Of a stretch of 9,516 nt of DNA, positions 6,088 through 9,516 are shown piece after piece. Positions within the stretch are counted from its first letter, which is position 1. The number at the start of each line of letters is the position of its first letter. Made by a program: the position numbers and the translations under genes. The notes under the pieces were generated by a model, which was given only the letters and a program-made list of their open reading frames with translations, searched no databases and was not told the DNA's origin. Source of the DNA: Subdoligranulum variabile (GTDB lineage Bacteria; Bacillota; Clostridia; Oscillospirales; Ruminococcaceae); contig QAKI01000020.1 of the NCBI GenBank assembly GCA_003343905.1, forward strand, positions 1-9,516, written 5' to 3'.

Positions 6088-8172
6088 ATGCTACATTTTG
6101 CACTTATTGCAGTAAAAGTTGGCAAGAATTGCTATCCTAATATCAAAAAGGTTCTAAATCCTGAGTGGTATTTGTTTAACACACTTTATAAGGTTGATAA
6201 AAAGGAGGATAAACTGATTTTGAATAAACAGTATCCTTTCATCTTGGACGACAATCGACACGGAAAAAACAATTTTTGCGATGAATTCTGGGGTGAGAAT
6301 ATTTTTATACAGGCAATAGTCGGAAAAAACGGAAGTGGGAAAAGTTCAATTTTGGAAATTATATTCCGAATGATCAATAACCTCTCCGTCAAACTGCTTA
6401 AAAAAATTCGCCCGGATAATATTTCCGAGGAACTCCATATGGTAAGGGGGATAGATGCGGAATTGTATTTTATTATCCATGACAAATTATGTTGCTTAAA
6501 ATGCAAGAATGAAGAGGTTCTGATTGATCTCGGAAATGGGTTCAAACCTTATGGTAAGCAGTTAGGTATTGAGTCCAGATGTGAAAATTCTATAGGTGAA
6601 ATAGGAATAACCCATGAGGATATTTATACTATTCTACACAACTTCTTTTATACGATCGTATGCAACTACTCTTTGCACTCGTATAATCTTGAAGATTACA
6701 TCGAGGAATCCGTCGACAATAAATCATCCATTTGGCTCAGAAGCCTCTTTCATAAGAACGATGGATATTTGACCCCCATTGTACTAAATCCTTACCGGGA
6801 TGATGGTTTCTTAAATGTCAATAATGAACTAAACCTAACGATCAACCGCTTAGCAGCCTTATTGATATTATATGATCAAAATAAGGATGAAGAAAATAAC
6901 CAATTCATAGAGGGGTACGATTTGGGCTCTATAAAAGCCGTGTATGATGAAAATTATATAAATAAAAAATATTCATTCAATAAAAGTCGCGGAAGTTACC
7001 AAAAGGAATTGTTTCAGGTAGATACAACTATCCAATATTCCCTGTTTTTTTGTATAAAAAAATACATTCAAATTGAATATCAAATACATGAGCCATTAGA
7101 AGTGGCCAATATTAAATATGTAAATGCTGCTTATAAATATTTAGCATACAAAATACTATCTATTTCAGATAAATATCCGAGTTATTTGGATGATGTTAAA
7201 TATGATATTGAGGATTTGAATAAAGAAGCCTTTGATATAAATGGAATAGATAACTTAATCAGTCACATTCGTACCGACACTTCGCACATAACATTGAAAG
7301 TGCGCCAAACTATTAGATATATAAAATATCTCTGCAAAGGCGGCAATCCGGAAATAAATCGAATCGAGGATTACATAGGTGCTCTCAAGAGTAACTCGAC
7401 ACCAGACGAAATCACAGAGCTACTTCCTCCTCCGTTTTATCGTCTTCAGATATACCTGCAAAATTCACATGGAGAACATATCCCGTTTAATAAATTAAGT
7501 TCCGGGGAAAGGCAATTTATCTTTTCCTCGACAACCGTCTTGTACCATATTCGTAACATCTTGTCCATTCCAGAGGCAGATGGCAACAACAGACGAATCC
7601 CATACAGACATATAAACCTCGTATTGGATGAAATCGAATTATGCTTTCATCCGGAATATCAGAGAACTTTTATCTATAATTTACTCAACTTCATCAAACG
7701 ATTAGGGCTGAACAAAAAATGTGCTTTCAATATTATACTTGCAACGCATTCTCCATTCATCTTGTCGGACATACCGGATTGTAACATTCTATATCTTAAA
7801 GACGGACATCAGGCAAATCAAATGATTACCGTCAATTCGTTCGGTGCAAACATTCATGACCTACTGCGACAAAGTTTCTTTCTGGAAAACGGGGCAACCG
7901 GAGAATTTGCCAAACATCTGATTCAACAAATCATAGATCGTATTCAAAAGTTAAGGGAATCTCATACGACTCTTTCGACATGTGAATATCAAAAATGGAA
8001 CGCTATTATCAAACAAATCGGAGAACCTCTCATACGCACAAAATTATCGATGATGCTCGATGAAGTTTACAACGATGACGCTGCCGAACGTTTGAATAAG
8101 GAAATAATTGAATTAGAAACCGAATTGCATAGGAAAAAGCAGGAATTGGCAAATATTAAAAACCTGAATTGA
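6088..8172 (+). CDS. Septu-like (PtuA-type) defence ATPase, 694 residues
   Basis: This is an AAA/ABC-type ATPase of the SMC/OLD-like class. The Walker A is GKNGSGKS (79-86), the ABC signature LSSGERQ (470-476), the Walker B LVLDEIE (511-517) with D514 and E515, and the switch histidine H554 in ATHSPF. All catalytic parts are intact. About 380 residues lie between Walker A and signature, helical and polar with no zinc-hook motif, likely an arm or sensing domain. After the switch comes FGANIHDLLRQSFFLENGATGEFAKHL (585-611), a block I recall from other defence-associated ATPases. The C-terminus (about 661-692) is a charged coiled coil. In Septu the PtuA ATPase forms a complex with the PtuB nuclease and controls it. 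The HNH gene starts one base after this stop, so translation is coupled. The protein is longer than typical PtuA (about 500-550). The start at 6088 has an A-rich leader without Shine-Dalgarno, normal here; an out-of-frame ATG sits 4 bases upstream. It is far more AT-rich than the flanks, a sign of transfer. Confidence 0.75.
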   Translation: MLHFALIAVKVGKNCYPNIKKVLNPEWYLFNTLYKVDKKEDKLILNKQYPFILDDNRHGKNNFCDEFWGENIFIQAIVGKNGSGKSSILEIIFRMINNLSVKLLKKIRPDNISEELHMVRGIDAELYFIIHDKLCCLKCKNEEVLIDLGNGFKPYGKQLGIESRCENSIGEIGITHEDIYTILHNFFYTIVCNYSLHSYNLEDYIEESVDNKSSIWLRSLFHKNDGYLTPIVLNPYRDDGFLNVNNELNLTINRLAALLILYDQNKDEENNQFIEGYDLGSIKAVYDENYINKKYSFNKSRGSYQKELFQVDTTIQYSLFFCIKKYIQIEYQIHEPLEVANIKYVNAAYKYLAYKILSISDKYPSYLDDVKYDIEDLNKEAFDINGIDNLISHIRTDTSHITLKVRQTIRYIKYLCKGGNPEINRIEDYIGALKSNSTPDEITELLPPPFYRLQIYLQNSHGEHIPFNKLSSGERQFIFSSTTVLYHIRNILSIPEADGNNRRIPYRHINLVLDEIELCFHPEYQRTFIYNLLNFIKRLGLNKKCAFNIILATHSPFILSDIPDCNILYLKDGHQANQMITVNSFGANIHDLLRQSFFLENGATGEFAKHLIQQIIDRIQKLRESHTTLSTCEYQKWNAIIKQIGEPLIRTKLSMMLDEVYNDDAAERLNKEIIELETELHRKKQELANIKNLN

Positions 8173-8173
8173 T

Positions 8174-9115
8174 ATGTGGCATTTGGAATTTTTATCTTCG
8201 GTTCAAGAACGGGAGTATATTGCTATGTTCTGGGAACGGATGAAAATAAACAGAGATAACATCCCCATAAAAAGTGTTAAAAAATATTTAACGGATGATT
8301 TATTAAGAGAGATTTTGATAAGCCGTCCCCAAGAATTATATGGCATGTGCGAGGATTTGAAATCGCATCTTTTTCCCCGCGGACAATACGGACCTGTTAT
8401 CGACGCATATAGAAAAAAGAAACGATCCAGAATCGAAAAAGATCGTATAAAAAGATTTAAACAAGTTTTAGATGTATTTGATTATGAGTATTATATAAAC
8501 AAATCCAACGGATATAAATTGGCGAGATTGATCGGACAGAACAGTTGTGTATATTGCAATCGGCAATATACACTGACAGTAGATAATCCCAAGAACATCG
8601 TACGACCCGAATTCGACCATTATCTGCCCAAATCAAAATATCCGTTTTTTGCGATGTCTTTATACAATCTGATTCCATCATGTCACATATGCAATAGCAG
8701 TTGTAAAGGGACGAAAGAGTTCTGTCTCACCATGAATCCTTATTTAACAGACGGCAATAAAGAATATTTCACATTTTCGTATGAAGGGAGTGATGCAGCA
8801 TCTTTAAAGGTAACATTAAAAGATATTGATCCGTCTGCAAAAGAGCTATGCGAATCTTTTCATCTGAAAGAGATTTACAATGCCCATTCCCAATTAGAAC
8901 TCAAAGATTTATATACGTTTGCGCAAAAGTATTCGAGCACATATCTTAAGGACATATTACCTCAAACGGTTCGAGGTTTTACACCCTCTCAAGAAGAAGC
9001 CTTTAACTGCATATTCGGTACTGAAATAGATAGAAGTAAAGACAATAATCGTCCTCTTAGCAAATTCAAACGGGACATCTTAACCGAGCTAAAGGTGCGA
9101 AAATTGGATGAATAA
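8174..9115 (+). CDS. HNH endonuclease, Septu-like (PtuB-type) effector, 313 residues
   Basis: The nuclease core lies at about 122-185. Zinc knuckles are C125-V-Y-C128 and C170-H-I-C173. Between them is FDHYLPKSKYPFF with D148 and the catalytic H149, followed by N165 in YNLIPSC and N174 right after the second knuckle, giving an H-N-N arrangement. The pattern CxYC, then DHxLPKSxYP, then NLxPxCxxCN, is characteristic of defence-associated HNH nucleases including PtuB. The first 120 residues are helical and basic (YRKKKRSRIEKDRIKRF at 79-95), perhaps for nucleic acid or ATPase binding; the last 120 are also largely helical. It has no Shine-Dalgarno and begins one base after the ATPase stop (TGATATG), so the two are likely made together. 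It would act in the cytoplasm on DNA or RNA of the infected cell; some related PtuB proteins linked to retrons have been reported to target tRNA. Substrate here is unknown. Confidence 0.75.
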   Translation: MWHLEFLSSVQEREYIAMFWERMKINRDNIPIKSVKKYLTDDLLREILISRPQELYGMCEDLKSHLFPRGQYGPVIDAYRKKKRSRIEKDRIKRFKQVLDVFDYEYYINKSNGYKLARLIGQNSCVYCNRQYTLTVDNPKNIVRPEFDHYLPKSKYPFFAMSLYNLIPSCHICNSSCKGTKEFCLTMNPYLTDGNKEYFTFSYEGSDAASLKVTLKDIDPSAKELCESFHLKEIYNAHSQLELKDLYTFAQKYSSTYLKDILPQTVRGFTPSQEEAFNCIFGTEIDRSKDNNRPLSKFKRDILTELKVRKLDE

Positions 9116-9147
9116 ATCATAAGGAAATAGTCTTGTATCATTGACAA

Positions 9148-9181
9148 ATCCGCAGACACTCCGAACGGAGGATCTGCGGAT
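9148..9181. terminator. Bidirectional hairpin terminator between convergent genes
   Basis: A perfect 9-bp outer stem, atccgcaga (9148-9156) with tctgcggat (9173-9181), encloses an inner ctcc-gaac-ggag hairpin separated by a two-base mismatch on each side. It lies in the 90-base gap between the convergent HNH and methyltransferase genes. A-rich bases precede it and TAAAATTTATT follows, so short T-runs exist in both directions, though neither is long. Confidence 0.65.
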
Positions 9182-9205
9182 AAAATTTATTCGCGCCAGA
9201 ATGAA

Positions 9206-9516
9206 TTAAGCCCGTTCCAGCACGACGATTTCCGCACGACAGGCCGTTCTTGCGAACGATTCCTGCATGGGTGTCCGACAGAGAGTGCAGAACCTCCGCA
9301 CGACGTTCTGCATCATCCTGGGCCGCTGCTTGTCGATGACTCCCACCGGCAGCAACAATACGGCCTTGTCGCCGGGATATTGCACGTCGCCCAGCCATCG
9401 CAGGAACACTGTACACTCCGCCGTCTCGAACGGCGGGTTGGCGATGACGTTCTCGCAGCGGAAATCTATCTCCTGAAACAGACTCCGCATCACGGTCGCC
9501 TCGGGATAAAGCCGGC
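9206..9516 (-). CDS. DNA adenine methyltransferase-like protein, C-terminal part (runs off window)
   Basis: The frame is open to the right edge, reading ...RLYPEATVMRSLFQEIDF, so the true start lies beyond 9516 and the GTG or ATG codons near 9490 are internal. About 103 residues are visible. ENVIANPPFE contains NPPF, the catalytic motif IV of N6-adenine methyltransferases, where the Asn and aromatic residue hold the flipped base. A hydrophobic strand follows (DKAVLLLPVGVI), then a helical region and the end EIVVLERA at a TAA (9206-9208). The SAM-binding motif I would lie upstream, outside the window. It is leftward and GC-rich like the ParB cluster, so it belongs to the backbone. It may modify the element's own DNA. 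A solitary methyltransferase or part of a larger helicase/methylase protein are both possible. Confidence 0.6.
   Translation of the reverse strand, partial: RLYPEATVMRSLFQEIDFRCENVIANPPFETAECTVFLRWLGDVQYPGDKAVLLLPVGVIDKQRPRMMQNVVRRFCTLCRTPMQESFARTACRAEIVVLERA

Noticed and set aside
1..9516. CRISPR array
   Set aside because: No regularly spaced direct repeats were seen; the only repeats are the two hairpin copies and the two TTGTGCAA sites.

Overview
The window looks like part of an integrative/conjugative-type accessory element from a Bacteroidota (Bacteroidales) genome. Two promoters match the Bacteroidota pattern TTG-N20-TAnnTTTG, the protein families (an ArdC-like antirestriction protein, a DUF4121-like protein, a long ParB-like protein) are typical of conjugative elements in this group, and start codons mostly lack a strong Shine-Dalgarno. 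The backbone is GC-rich (hand count 37 of 60 at 4021-4080), which fits Alistipes or a GC-rich element carried by a related host. The species cannot be fixed from this sequence.

Layout. Positions 1-529 are the end of an IS66-family insertion sequence carrying its tnpA gene. It is inserted into a small conserved gene, of which 103 codons remain (530-839). From 914 to 5701 runs a leftward backbone gene cluster. In transcription order it holds a long ParB-like protein (5701-3626), a small zinc-finger protein (3555-3136), an ArdC-like antirestriction metallopeptidase (3119-2130), a DUF4121-like protein (2059-1232), a 96-residue unknown (1204-914), and the interrupted gene. Three of the five junctions carry strong hairpins just upstream of the next start codon. 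Two of these are near-identical copies of one 25-base sequence.

Positions 5702-6087 hold no convincing gene. They contain two TTGTGCAA repeats upstream of the ParB-like gene, a GC-rich region with several stems, and a good promoter reading rightward. That promoter drives an AT-rich two-gene cassette (hand count 17 of 60 G+C at 7081-7140): a 694-residue ATPase with ABC/SMC-type motifs and, one base after its stop, a 313-residue HNH nuclease. Gene order and motifs match the Septu (PtuA/PtuB) type of anti-phage system. Both proteins are long for that family and there is no reverse transcriptase in view, so this is a divergent Septu-like system and the main candidate for something undescribed. 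A bidirectional hairpin terminator (9148-9181) closes it.

Beyond it, leftward backbone sequence resumes with the 3' part of an N6-adenine-type methyltransferase gene that runs off the window. The cassette therefore sits in the opposite orientation between two leftward backbone genes, as expected for acquired cargo. The element thus appears to carry antirestriction protection, DNA modification and a defence system together.
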